DNA of 26,396 nt from CAZUMH01 sp964621645 (GCA_964621645.1 CAZUMH010000041.1:1-26396); one strand, 5' to 3'. Shown: positions 14,546 to 22,684, numbered from the stretch's first letter. The notes: generated from the sequence alone by a model not told the origin. Numbers and translations are program-made.

Positions 14546-16261
14546 CTACTGCTGTTCTTCCAGGCGTACGCTAATGCCCCAATGAACAGGATCAAAAGGA
14601 GGATCATCGTTCCATCTTTCAAACGAGTGGGATCCGTCGGTACGATAATAGGCAGTGTATGTACCGGCAGGCAAATCTATCACCTGGTTGACCATCCGAT
14701 TTTTTATAGCTCCTCCTGCGGAATGGCACTCCTCAGGCCTCATCTTCCAAACGATATCACCGTCTTGATCCTCTATCCAGCCATAATCGTAGAGTTCGTT
14801 CCGGTCTCCCTCTCCCAAGGCATAAATACGAACTCTCGCTTCTCTTTTCAGGGTAAATTTCTCCCTGCGTCTCTCATCATCGTACATTTTAACCAGAGAG
14901 ACTAATACGTCCTTGTCATCCGATTCATCATAAGGCTCCACCCAATCCTCCTTAAATCCGGAGCCTCCCCAGATGGTGATGCCCCAGGCGGAAGGATTGT
15001 ATGGAGCAGCGTCGTTCCAGGAACGATACGAATGGGAGTCGTCCGAATAGTAAAAGACCTCATAGATACCTTTGTCAAGTTTAACAATACCGTCAAACAT
15101 CCTGTTCTTCGAAGCGCCACCTGCATGTCTGGTGTTTCTCCGTGTCATCTCCCAGACACGTTCATAGGTGCTGGCGTCGACAATATAACCACCGTCGACA
15201 AATACTCTCCCACTCGATTCACCCAGACAACGAACCCGGACATCAGCAGCATGATTAAGGCGGAATCCCCTTTCTTCGAAGTAATCGTCTCCCACCCGGC
15301 TGATGGAAATGATAGGCTCTCTGCTGATGCGAGGCAAATATTTTTTCACCCGCCCGGAGGATAAAATACTTGGATCTTCCGGCCAGATGGTAATGCCCCA
15401 GAAACGGGGATCCAAAGGAGGCAACATATTCCAGTTGTTATAGGAGTGTGAATCATCCGTAACATAAGTCACGATATAATCGCCGGCGGGAAGTGTTATA
15501 TTCTCATCAGCCAATCGATTCTTTTCAGCTCCTCCGGCCCATTTTGTATCTCGATACTTCATCTCCCAGACAGTTTCGCCGCTGTTGTCATTGATGATCC
15601 ATCCGTAATCATACATATCACCATCGACTCCCTCACCCAGGGCATAAATACGAACCCTGGTTCTGCCGCTCAGGGTAAAACCTTCCTGAATATATTCATC
15701 ATCCCCTGTATACTTTATTGAGACGATGGCATCCTTGCTTCCATCCATGGGTACAAGCCCAATTTTATCTTGATCCTTTTCCGCGACTGAAATCCAGATC
15801 CCCCAGCGGTCCGCGTACCGCTGAAATGTCTTATTCTTCTTAAATCCGCTGAGAAGACCATCGACAAAATCACCCAGGTCACGGTAGTCCCGTTTCAGGA
15901 TGGCGATTGGAAAGGCTGCGAAATAGACCTCGTATCTGCCCGGTTTCAACTTGATCGATTCATCCGCTGAACGAAGAAATTCATTCTTCATCTCTTTAGT
16001 CTTGTCCACCGTCATCTTCCAGATCACCTGCCTGGTAGAGGCATCCAGAATCCAGCCGTAAGCGAACATTTCATCAGCCCAGCGGTCACTGGCACCCTCC
16101 GCCTTGATATGGATCGTGACCACTCCCTTGGTCATGAATGCTTTTTCATCGTACTGGGTGCGACTGAAATCCTTCAATTCCAGAACCGTGGTCTCCTGAG
16201 CCGAGATGGTCACTGCGACCATAATCGCCAAAACCGTTGCCATTCGAATGATTATACGCAT
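14546..16261 (-). CDS. Exported four-repeat protein of unrecognised family
   Basis: 571 residues with a signal peptide (1-21, cleavage after ISA). It is built of four related units of about 115-135 residues: roughly 27-160, 178-294, 316-432 and 452-567. The shared core runs VRIYALGEG, then YDYGWI, then VWEM or VWKM, then AGGA-KNR, then LPAG-Y, and in units 2-4 DSHSY (or DSHSF), WN, PP-DP and WGITIW. Unit 1 is the most diverged and lacks the DSHSY part. The beta-rich, aromatic pattern suggests repeated beta-sandwich domains, possibly ligand- or glycan-binding (inference). I cannot name the family. It starts 3 nt after the DEG solenoid gene, whose stop region holds its AAAGGATT ribosome-binding site, so the two must be co-translated. 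Confidence 0.85.
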   Translation of the reverse strand: MRIIIRMATVLAIMVAVTISAQETTVLELKDFSRTQYDEKAFMTKGVVTIHIKAEGASDRWADEMFAYGWILDASTRQVIWKMTVDKTKEMKNEFLRSADESIKLKPGRYEVYFAAFPIAILKRDYRDLGDFVDGLLSGFKKNKTFQRYADRWGIWISVAEKDQDKIGLVPMDGSKDAIVSIKYTGDDEYIQEGFTLSGRTRVRIYALGEGVDGDMYDYGWIINDNSGETVWEMKYRDTKWAGGAEKNRLADENITLPAGDYIVTYVTDDSHSYNNWNMLPPLDPRFWGITIWPEDPSILSSGRVKKYLPRISREPIISISRVGDDYFEERGFRLNHAADVRVRCLGESSGRVFVDGGYIVDASTYERVWEMTRRNTRHAGGASKNRMFDGIVKLDKGIYEVFYYSDDSHSYRSWNDAAPYNPSAWGITIWGGSGFKEDWVEPYDESDDKDVLVSLVKMYDDERRREKFTLKREARVRIYALGEGDRNELYDYGWIEDQDGDIVWKMRPEECHSAGGAIKNRMVNQVIDLPAGTYTAYYRTDGSHSFERWNDDPPFDPVHWGISVRLEEQQ

Positions 16262-16264
16262 TTG

Positions 16265-17266
16265 TTAATCCTTTCTGATGAGAATAATATCTCCCTCATC
16301 TGCAGTGGCTGTTACCCGGCCGCTTCCGCTGCCGATTTCCCCCCTTAGCGATTCTCCATCATCTAACTCTTTTATTCGCAAATCGAAATCGGAATCTATA
16401 TACCCCTCATACGTGGTACAGAAAAAACGAAGATCCGCTTTGGCCGGGATACTGATTTCCACATCGCCCTCGTCCGATTCCAGTTGATAATCGCCAGCAT
16501 TCCCAGGTATGAAGTCGGCCAAGATATCTCCTTCGTCGGTCTTGAGCCGGAAGCGTTCTCCCTGAAATCTCTTCAGGATTATCTCACCCTCATCACTGTC
16601 AGCATCGAGATGCTCAACCCGGCAGTCATCCAGGCTGATGCGCCCCTCATCCGTCTTTATTGTCCAGAATCCATCATGTGCGTCATGACAGGATGCGAGT
16701 CTGACATCCCCTTCATCAAGATAGGCATCGATATCATCGGATGTAATGTCCTTCAAATCAGCGTCACCTTCGTCCAGTTTCAGAGTTATACTGCCACCGG
16801 AACCTTTGATAATAACCCCACCTTCATCACTCTCTATCCTCAGCGAGGCCTTCCGGGGGACCGTCAGTTCGTATTCCACAAGCGCCGATCGCCAATTTTG
16901 TTCCCGCCAGAAATCTCCGTCAAAGAGATCGAAAATATTAAAATTACGATTGTGCCGGCGGTCCTCTTCACGAATAATAAGATAATCCATGGATTCTCTT
17001 ATCACAACTTTGATTTCCTCCAGATTACTGCGGGCTTCTTCTTCATCCTGCCCCCACGCTCTTTTTGTCAGCCTTACCTTCACCTCTTCTCTGTCCCACG
17101 TCGTAACATGTATATCGCCGTCATTACCGTAAAGTTTTATCGAACCTTCAGATGAAAGTTTGTATTTCTTGGTTTCAGTTGAGGATACTTCCTTTGCTGC
17201 AGCCGTTATTTTTAAGATACTTGGGACGGCCAGCAGGATTATACATATATGGATACATCTGCGCAT
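16265..17266 (-). CDS. Exported DUF4097-like solenoid protein with DEG ladder
   Basis: 333 residues with a signal peptide (about 1-24). NDGDIHVTTWDREEVKVRL (48-66) matches the opening of the TNG protein of the same operon (NGDVRVETWDKD), so they are homologous. The solenoid part carries eight Asp-Glu-Gly turns, with the Asp at 147, 165, 184, 206, 225, 244, 265 and 323; the first seven are spaced 18-22 residues. Stacked, this gives one strongly acidic edge, a possible calcium or cation ladder (inference). It follows the GE solenoid gene by 14 nt, with GAGGTAATCTC before the ATG. Annotation pipelines would probably call it DUF4097; function unknown. Confidence 0.85.
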   Translation of the reverse strand: MRRCIHICIILLAVPSILKITAAAKEVSSTETKKYKLSSEGSIKLYGNDGDIHVTTWDREEVKVRLTKRAWGQDEEEARSNLEEIKVVIRESMDYLIIREEDRRHNRNFNIFDLFDGDFWREQNWRSALVEYELTVPRKASLRIESDEGGVIIKGSGGSITLKLDEGDADLKDITSDDIDAYLDEGDVRLASCHDAHDGFWTIKTDEGRISLDDCRVEHLDADSDEGEIILKRFQGERFRLKTDEGDILADFIPGNAGDYQLESDEGDVEISIPAKADLRFFCTTYEGYIDSDFDLRIKELDDGESLRGEIGSGSGRVTATADEGDIILIRKD

Positions 17267-17280
17267 GAGATTACCTCAAT

Positions 17281-18159
17281 TTAATTAACATTATCCTGTA
17301 GGCTAATTCGCAACTCGCCCAATCCCGGAGTAACATGCACCAGGAAGGCGTTTTTCTCGTCTTTATAGCGGTCATTGTAATAGGACCGCCCCCGACGGTG
17401 CAGACCGAAATCAATATCCTTTGAAGACATAAAACTAAACATGCCGTCAATACGTACCTGCAAACCGGTCAGATCAGACAGAACGATCCGGGCTTCACCG
17501 ATATCAAGATCCACCTTGGCACGGGAGCCGGCCAATGATTTTCCGGTAAAATCCACCCGTAATTCGCCAATGCCGCCGTTGATGTCGGCCCGCCGGAATC
17601 GCGCATTGCCCAACCGAAGGAGTCTTGCTTCTCCAACCTTGGCATTCACATCGAAAAAGTCCATTTCTTCCAGGTTGGGTTCATCGAACCGGACTTCAAC
17701 GTCCCCGGCCCAATTATTCAGGGTGACTTCTTTAAGCCGCAATGCTCCCAAAGAGAGTGAAGCTTCTCCCGCCTTGAGGGTGGCATCCAGATAGATCTCC
17801 ACGTCTTCCGGGAGCTTGATCTCAACTCTGGAAATGTTTTCATCGTGGTTTTTATCTTTGATATTGCCCCACCCCCTTTTATCCAGATTCAGGTAAAGCC
17901 TGTTTCTCCTCTGATCATAGTCGATACGGTGACGAAATTCATCTTTGAGATAGTTAAGATCTATGATAACCTTTCCTGGCTGCTCCCCCTTCGTGATATA
18001 AAACTCAGCCGCATCTATATCAAGAATCACCTCCAACCTTTGCCTGTTCTCAATATCCACTACCTGGTGTACCGTCTCATGGCGATATTGTTGAGCCCAT
18101 GCCGGTATGCCGGCAAGAAGAATGCCAGTCAGCAACATAATGCTAATCGACTGTTTCAT
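17281..18159 (-). CDS. Exported toastrack-like solenoid protein with GE ladder
   Basis: 292 residues from the ATG at 18159, chosen because GGAGG lies five nt upstream and a clean signal peptide follows (ISIMLLTGILLAGIPAWA, cleavage near 22). The C-terminal half repeats Gly-Glu/Asp turns at Gly131 (GEASLSL), 152 (GDVEVRF), 176 (GEARLL), 198 (GELRVDF), 221 (GEARIVL) and 281 (GELRISL), spaced 21-24 residues except the last. This looks like a third relative of the DUF4097 / LiaF-C solenoids, although the TW-D opening motif is absent. It is separated from the barrel gene by 140 nt that include an 11-bp inverted repeat. Likely periplasmic; function unknown. Confidence 0.8.
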   Translation of the reverse strand: MKQSISIMLLTGILLAGIPAWAQQYRHETVHQVVDIENRQRLEVILDIDAAEFYITKGEQPGKVIIDLNYLKDEFRHRIDYDQRRNRLYLNLDKRGWGNIKDKNHDENISRVEIKLPEDVEIYLDATLKAGEASLSLGALRLKEVTLNNWAGDVEVRFDEPNLEEMDFFDVNAKVGEARLLRLGNARFRRADINGGIGELRVDFTGKSLAGSRAKVDLDIGEARIVLSDLTGLQVRIDGMFSFMSSKDIDFGLHRRGRSYYNDRYKDEKNAFLVHVTPGLGELRISLQDNVN

Positions 18160-18207
18160 CATCTCCTCCATTTGGAATTTTGCCACAGCCCCGGCATCCC
18201 AGCACCT

Positions 18208-18250
18208 GGTTAATTGTACGAAACATCCCTCAAGGAAGTTACAATTAACC
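18208..18250. repeat. 11-bp perfect inverted repeat between barrel and GE-solenoid genes
   Basis: GGTTAATTGTA (18208-18218) and TACAATTAACC (18240-18250) with a 21-nt spacer. It can form a long-loop hairpin in the operon mRNA or act as an operator. No T-run follows it, so termination is unlikely; mRNA processing or differential expression between barrel and solenoids is possible. Confidence 0.65.
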
Positions 18251-18299
18251 GGACTGTTTCTATTCAAACCCTGTTTTCCCGGAGCTATGTCATTTCACA

Positions 18300-19550
18300 T
18301 TAAAAAGTCCTTCTGACCCGGAAGAAAAATCGGAACGGCTTGTCGCTCCGATCAGTCCGTCTTGCTACTTCAAACCGTACGCTACCACTGCGGTTGGCCA
18401 AGGCCAGTCCTACATCACTTTTAAATACTCCCCATTCCAGTCCGTCGAAACCCTTCAACAGTCCTGTATCCACTGGCGCATTACCCACCCAGCCGGCATC
18501 AGCAAAAATCATCAGATTAAACAGCTCAAAAAGGCCCAGATCGATCCAATGGGGCAGATTACCTTCTCCCATTCTGTATTCCAACTGGCCCAGGATCATA
18601 CGATTGCCGCCGGGGGTCATTCTTCCTCCGGAGATCTCCTTGTAGCCGTACCCCCGCAGAGTACCGATACCACCCAGCTGATAGCTTCTTTGCCAGGGCA
18701 GCAATCCGTGTGAAGTGCCCACAAGCAAACGGATATCGACACCCTGATCGAAGCCGAAAGTCAGGTATCGTCGCAGATCAATCAGGAAGCGGTCGAACGT
18801 GAAGTCGCCGCCCATGTTATCACCGGCGTGCTCGTAATCCAGCTGCAGATATAAGCCGTTGGGGGTCCGGCGCAGATCCGAACGAGTATCAAAAACCACT
18901 CCCCCCCTGAGGCTGCGCAATTCTCCTGCTGCCATAGCCGGATTTTCAGGAAAGTCCTTTTTCCCCCCGAAAAGAGCCCAGTTGGTATTCTTCTCTACAG
19001 AGTCGAATTGCTCGAAGTGATAGCCAAAATCCAGCTCTATATAATCGCCGATCTCCTGATTCAGATAAACGGATCCCCCCTCGCGCAAATAATAGTCGTG
19101 AAAATCTTCCTTTAATAAAAAGGCGGCCAGATAATTTTCGGATTCATTGATGAACCAGTTGTCAGGCGTATCGATAAAACGATGATATTCAGCCCCCAAA
19201 CCTAACCTTGATGCCTGGCTGAAGCCCTGCTCCAGACCAATTTGATATTCAAGTTCCTTGGCGGATAGGGCATATCCCAGCTGACCGAAGAGGATAGCCG
19301 AAAGGGGACGACGCTGGCGCCAGTAATCCCGGTTCATTTTCACTCCCAACAACAATCCCTCAACCCTGTTATACCGCACCAGTGCTGAAGTTCTGTCGCC
19401 TCCATGCCAGTCTTCATCCCAGTTCCAGTCTTCATCGAGCCAATGACGCTGGGCCGAAACCGGAGAGGGTGACAGGAACCCGATCCCGAGAATGATACAC
19501 AGAACCGTCATGCCCGCAATGACAAAACGTCTTATTTTACTGCTTTTCAT
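18300..19550 (-). CDS. Omp85-type outer-membrane barrel without POTRA domains
   Basis: 416 residues from ATG 19550, chosen because GGAGG lies six nt upstream and a signal peptide follows (cleavage after VSA, about 33); an upstream in-frame ATG at 19670 lies inside the sigma54 promoter. The mature N-terminus is unusual (HWLDEDWNWDEDWHGG), encoded partly by a 12-bp direct repeat. After it, beta-barrel strands begin almost at once. The segment GGIGTLRGYGYKEISGGR carries the (V/L)RGY motif of the Omp85 / surface-antigen loop, DTRSDLRRTPNG matches the barrel start common in BamA/TamA, and the protein ends FFFRVRRTF with a terminal Phe. No POTRA domain fits in the short N-terminus, so it resembles the no-N-terminal-domain Omp85 class. 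First gene of the sigma54 operon. Confidence 0.82.
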   Translation of the reverse strand: MKSSKIRRFVIAGMTVLCIILGIGFLSPSPVSAQRHWLDEDWNWDEDWHGGDRTSALVRYNRVEGLLLGVKMNRDYWRQRRPLSAILFGQLGYALSAKELEYQIGLEQGFSQASRLGLGAEYHRFIDTPDNWFINESENYLAAFLLKEDFHDYYLREGGSVYLNQEIGDYIELDFGYHFEQFDSVEKNTNWALFGGKKDFPENPAMAAGELRSLRGGVVFDTRSDLRRTPNGLYLQLDYEHAGDNMGGDFTFDRFLIDLRRYLTFGFDQGVDIRLLVGTSHGLLPWQRSYQLGGIGTLRGYGYKEISGGRMTPGGNRMILGQLEYRMGEGNLPHWIDLGLFELFNLMIFADAGWVGNAPVDTGLLKGFDGLEWGVFKSDVGLALANRSGSVRFEVARRTDRSDKPFRFFFRVRRTF

Positions 19551-19658
19551 GGTATGCCTCCAATTGAAAAATTGTCCTGATTTTAAGATGTCACGGATAG
19601 TACCCCATGTTTCTGCCGTCCGAAAAGGACACGATCTTCCTTCCCTTCTTATAGTCCA

Positions 19659-19675
19659 GGCAAGGCTCATGCCAA
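19659..19675 (-). promoter_or_regulatory. Sigma54 (-24/-12) promoter of the envelope operon
   Basis: The minus strand reads TTGGCATGAGCCTTGCC: GG and GC dinucleotides with exactly ten bases between them. It matches the TGGCAYR-N4-TTGCW consensus except for the last base. Transcription should start near 19648, leaving about 98 nt of leader to ATG 19550. The adjacent upstream gene encodes a sigma54 activator, which strongly supports the call. Confidence 0.85.
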
Positions 19676-19807
19676 AAAGTCCATCCGGCAGGAGGTATCA
19701 CCTTATCATATTGTTTATAATTATGTTATTGGTTCTGGGGAAAAGGCTCTCCTGAGGCGTGAATCAGCATTATATGACAAATAGACACAGCCGGATAGTC
19801 ACAGGTG

Positions 19808-19830
19808 TGTTCTATGTTCTATAGGGAACA
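19808..19830. promoter_or_regulatory. Candidate activator site upstream of the sigma54 promoter
   Basis: TGTTC (19815-19819), six nt, GAACA (19826-19830) form an inverted repeat, with an extra direct TGTTC copy at 19808-19812. It is about 140-150 bp upstream of the -24/-12 promoter, the usual distance for NtrC-type enhancer sites. The arms are short, so this is tentative. Confidence 0.35.
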
Positions 19831-19845
19831 ATGTGCGGGAATTGA

Positions 19846-21201
19846 TCAGCGCAGGCCTAACGATTTCAGCTTCCGATGCAGGAAAGCCCGGTCCATCTTT
19901 AATTCCCGGGCTAAGCGGGAAACATTGCCTTCACAACGGGTTAATTCGGTCCGGAGCAGCTTTTTTTCAAACGCATCCATCTGTTCCCTGAATGAGCCGC
20001 CGGATCCAGAGACTGCCTGAGTCGCAGCAGGGGCTGTTCTTTCCAGAGGAAGAAGCCGCCGGATATCTTCACTCTCAATAGTATCTCCATCGGTAAAAAT
20101 TACCAGCCGCTCCAGAGTATTTCGCAGTTCCCGTACATTTCCGGGCCAGTAATAGTCTTCCAGTGCCCGAGCCGCTTCCGAAGAAAGAATCTTTCGTCCC
20201 GCAGCAGTGTGGGCCGCCAGGTCATCTAAAAAATATTCGGCCAGAAGCGGGACGTCCTCGATATGTTCCCGCAAGGAGGGAACCTTCATGGGAATCACAT
20301 TAAGGCGGTAAAACAGATCTTCCCGGAAGCGTCCGGCGGCAATCTCATCGGCAAGGTTTTTATTTGTGGCTCCGATCACCCGTACGTCAAACCGGTAGGT
20401 CGCGGTGCCTCCCACCCTTCGGGCTTCCCTCTCTTCAAGCACCCGGAGGAGCTTCGCCTGAGCTGCCGCAGACAAATCACCCACCTCATCCAGAAGCAGG
20501 GTTCCCCCATCAGCCATCTCGAAATGACCCGCTTTGGCCTTGATCGCCCCCGTAAAGGCACCCTTTTCATGGCCGAACAATTCACTTTCTATTAATTCCG
20601 CAGGGATGGCGGCACAGTTGAGGCTGACAAAGGGACCCTCTTTACGACCACTGGCACCATGAATGGCCCGCGCCACCAGTTCCTTGCCCGTACCGTTTTC
20701 TCCTGTAATGAGCACCCGACTGTCCGTGGGGGCGGCTTTGTCAATCTGATCAATCAGCTCCTTCATCACCTTCGTATTTCCGATTATCCGGCTCCGAAAA
20801 TCAATCCGCTGACGCAGTGAAGAAAGACGCCGCTCCAGAGCTATCCGTTCATCAAGGTTTTTAAGGGCTAAAAGAACACGGTCTCCGTTGAGCGGCTTTT
20901 CAAAAAAATCAACCGCCCCCAGCTTGGTAGCCTCCACCGCCATGGCAAGATCGGCCTGACCCGACATCATTATGACTCTGACATCGGCATGCTTGCCACG
21001 GATCTCTCGCAGAATATCCAGACCGTCTCGTCCCGGAAGCATCACATCCAAAATGACCAAATCGAAGGAATTTTCATCCAGAAGCCGCAGGCATTCTTCC
21101 CCGGCCGCGCACACCTGGGTGGAAAATCCTTCATCAGAAAGCATTCCACTCAGGCTGATGCGAATCCTCTCTTCATCGTCAACGATGAGAACACTAAGCA
21201 T
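19846..21201 (-). CDS. NtrC-family sigma54-dependent response regulator
   Basis: Transcription activator of 451 residues. The receiver (1-115) has acidic Asp8-Asp9 and phospho-acceptor Asp52 in LVILDVMLPGRDG. The AAA+ domain has Walker A GENGTGKE, the sigma54-contacting GAFTGA loop, Walker B GGTLLLDEVGDLS and VRELRNTLERL. The C-terminal Fis-type HTH is NVSRLARELKMDRAFLHRKL. All parts needed for phosphorylation-controlled activation of sigma54 promoters are intact. I start at 21201 (second ATG of the ATGATG pair), six nt after AAAGGAGG. The start overlaps the hflX stop by 8 nt, so the two are co-translated. No histidine kinase gene is adjacent. Its stop lies about 170 bp upstream of a sigma54 promoter, its probable target. 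Confidence 0.95.
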   Translation of the reverse strand: MLSVLIVDDEERIRISLSGMLSDEGFSTQVCAAGEECLRLLDENSFDLVILDVMLPGRDGLDILREIRGKHADVRVIMMSGQADLAMAVEATKLGAVDFFEKPLNGDRVLLALKNLDERIALERRLSSLRQRIDFRSRIIGNTKVMKELIDQIDKAAPTDSRVLITGENGTGKELVARAIHGASGRKEGPFVSLNCAAIPAELIESELFGHEKGAFTGAIKAKAGHFEMADGGTLLLDEVGDLSAAAQAKLLRVLEEREARRVGGTATYRFDVRVIGATNKNLADEIAAGRFREDLFYRLNVIPMKVPSLREHIEDVPLLAEYFLDDLAAHTAAGRKILSSEAARALEDYYWPGNVRELRNTLERLVIFTDGDTIESEDIRRLLPLERTAPAATQAVSGSGGSFREQMDAFEKKLLRTELTRCEGNVSRLARELKMDRAFLHRKLKSLGLR

Positions 21202-22435
21202 CATTATCCTCCTTTGCCTGTGTGGCCAAATTGAGAATCTTCTGGTAATTCTCACCGCTGGACTGGAACCGGATCACCGCCAGCCCATCCTCATATTCCT
21301 TTCGGATGACCCGGGCAGTTTGATGTATATAACTGATCAGCTTTGTATTACTGATGGGAATCCTTACTTCCCCGATTTTCTCACATTTCTCAAGGAGCCC
21401 CAGCAGCTTCTCTTTCAGCTCATTAAGGCCTAACCCGCGTAACGCCGAGGTAAAGACAATGTCATTATACTGTTCTTTAATTCTGGTTAAGCTACTCCTG
21501 TCAGGCAGCCGGTCCACTTTATTGCCCACAAGAAGGACCGGTTTGTCCGAACATCCCAATTCTTTCAATTCCCGCTGGACCGTTTCCATCTGATCCGGAA
21601 ATCCGGGATGACTCAGATCCACCACATGGATGAGCAGATCCGCCTCACGGGTCTCTTCCAGCGTGCTGCGAAAGGAAGCCACCAGCCTGGCCGGCAGCTT
21701 TCGAATAAATCCTACCGTATCGATGAGGAGAACCTGGCGGTGCTGCTCCAGAGGCAGTTGCCTGATGGTGGCATCGAGCGTAGCGAAGAGGCGGTCTTCC
21801 ACAAAGACGTCCGCCTTGGTAAGGCTGTTTATCAAGGTGGATTTTCCCGCATTAGTGTATCCTACTAGAGCGGCCTTCTGTATCTTTCGTCTTGTACTGC
21901 GTCTTGTCTCTCGCTGCAGCTCAATCCTGTCCAACTTGCGGCGCAGGACAGCAATTCGTTTATTCACGGCGCGACGGTCCGTTTCCAGCTGTGTCTCGCC
22001 CGGCCCCCGGGTTCCGATGCCTCCCTCCTGCCGGGAAAGATGAGTCCATTGCCTGGTCAGGCGCGGCAGGAAATACTCCAGCTGGGCCAGTTCCACCTGT
22101 ATCTGGGCCTCATGGCTGCGGGCTCTACGGGCAAAGATGTCCAATATAAGGCCGCTGCGATCCACCACCTTCTTATTCAGGGACGACTCCAGATTCTTGG
22201 CCTGCCCGGGAGTGAGCTCCGAATCGAATATTACCAGAGAAGCCCCCAAATCCCGCACCCGGGCGCTGAGCTCTTCCAGCTTGCCCCGGCCAATAAGTGT
22301 GGCCGGATCGAGTCTTCGTTTCTCCTGCAGGATAGTATCCAGAACCTCCGCTCCCGCCGTGTCTGCAAGGGCGGATAGCTCCTCCAGACTCTCCTCTTCG
22401 AACCGACGTTCCCTATGGTCCATGACCACCCCCAC
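21194..22435 (-). CDS. hflX: Ribosome-associated GTPase HflX
   Basis: GTPase that splits stalled or heat-damaged 70S ribosomes. From GTG 22435 it has 413 residues: N-terminal HflX domain (ESLEELSALADTAGAEV, RLDPATLIGRGKLEEL, VIFDSELTPGQAKNLE), a helical linker with GGIGTRGPGETQLETDRR, then the G domain with G1 VGYTNAGKSTLIN, G3 DTVGF and G4 NKVDR. The start is uncertain: in-frame homology (KKERALLVGVVMD) extends upstream of the GTG to a stop at 22495, but no ATG, GTG or TTG occurs there. ATT at 22483 or 22471 could be a rare start, or ATG 22423 gives a short form. It overlaps the response-regulator start, an unusual partner for hflX. Confidence 0.95.
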   Translation of the reverse strand: MGVVMDHRERRFEEESLEELSALADTAGAEVLDTILQEKRRLDPATLIGRGKLEELSARVRDLGASLVIFDSELTPGQAKNLESSLNKKVVDRSGLILDIFARRARSHEAQIQVELAQLEYFLPRLTRQWTHLSRQEGGIGTRGPGETQLETDRRAVNKRIAVLRRKLDRIELQRETRRSTRRKIQKAALVGYTNAGKSTLINSLTKADVFVEDRLFATLDATIRQLPLEQHRQVLLIDTVGFIRKLPARLVASFRSTLEETREADLLIHVVDLSHPGFPDQMETVQRELKELGCSDKPVLLVGNKVDRLPDRSSLTRIKEQYNDIVFTSALRGLGLNELKEKLLGLLEKCEKIGEVRIPISNTKLISYIHQTARVIRKEYEDGLAVIRFQSSGENYQKILNLATQAKEDNDA

Positions 22436-22684
22436 CAGAAGGGCCCGCTCCTTCTTTGCAGCGGTGATAATGTTCGGTTTAATATTCGTTGATTACCTCA
22501 CAACAGTTGACATTTTCGTTTACTTTGATGTTCCGTGTTCGGATCCTATCTCTTGATTGTTCCCGGTATCCTTCTTTCTCAATAAAACCTGCATCATCTT
22601 TCACACGTATACCGGTGTATCTGTCTAAAATACACAACCAAGCAGGCAAAAGCAAGGGGCAGGAAAGCAGCGGTATATTGGAAG

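Noticed and set aside
16484..17155. A 223-codon + strand frame antisense to the DEG solenoid gene
   Set aside because: The minus-strand gene has a signal peptide, periodic motifs and operon spacing; the + frame has none.
19551..19670. N-terminal extension of the barrel protein from ATG 19670
   Set aside because: This ATG lies within the sigma54 promoter and upstream of the predicted transcript start; the ATG at 19550 has a ribosome-binding site and signal peptide.
22479..22607. A possible 42-codon minus-strand ORF (GTG start, ending NCCEVINEY) just before hflX
   Set aside because: Composition is protein-like, but there is no ribosome-binding site and no recognisable family; too weak to list as a gene.
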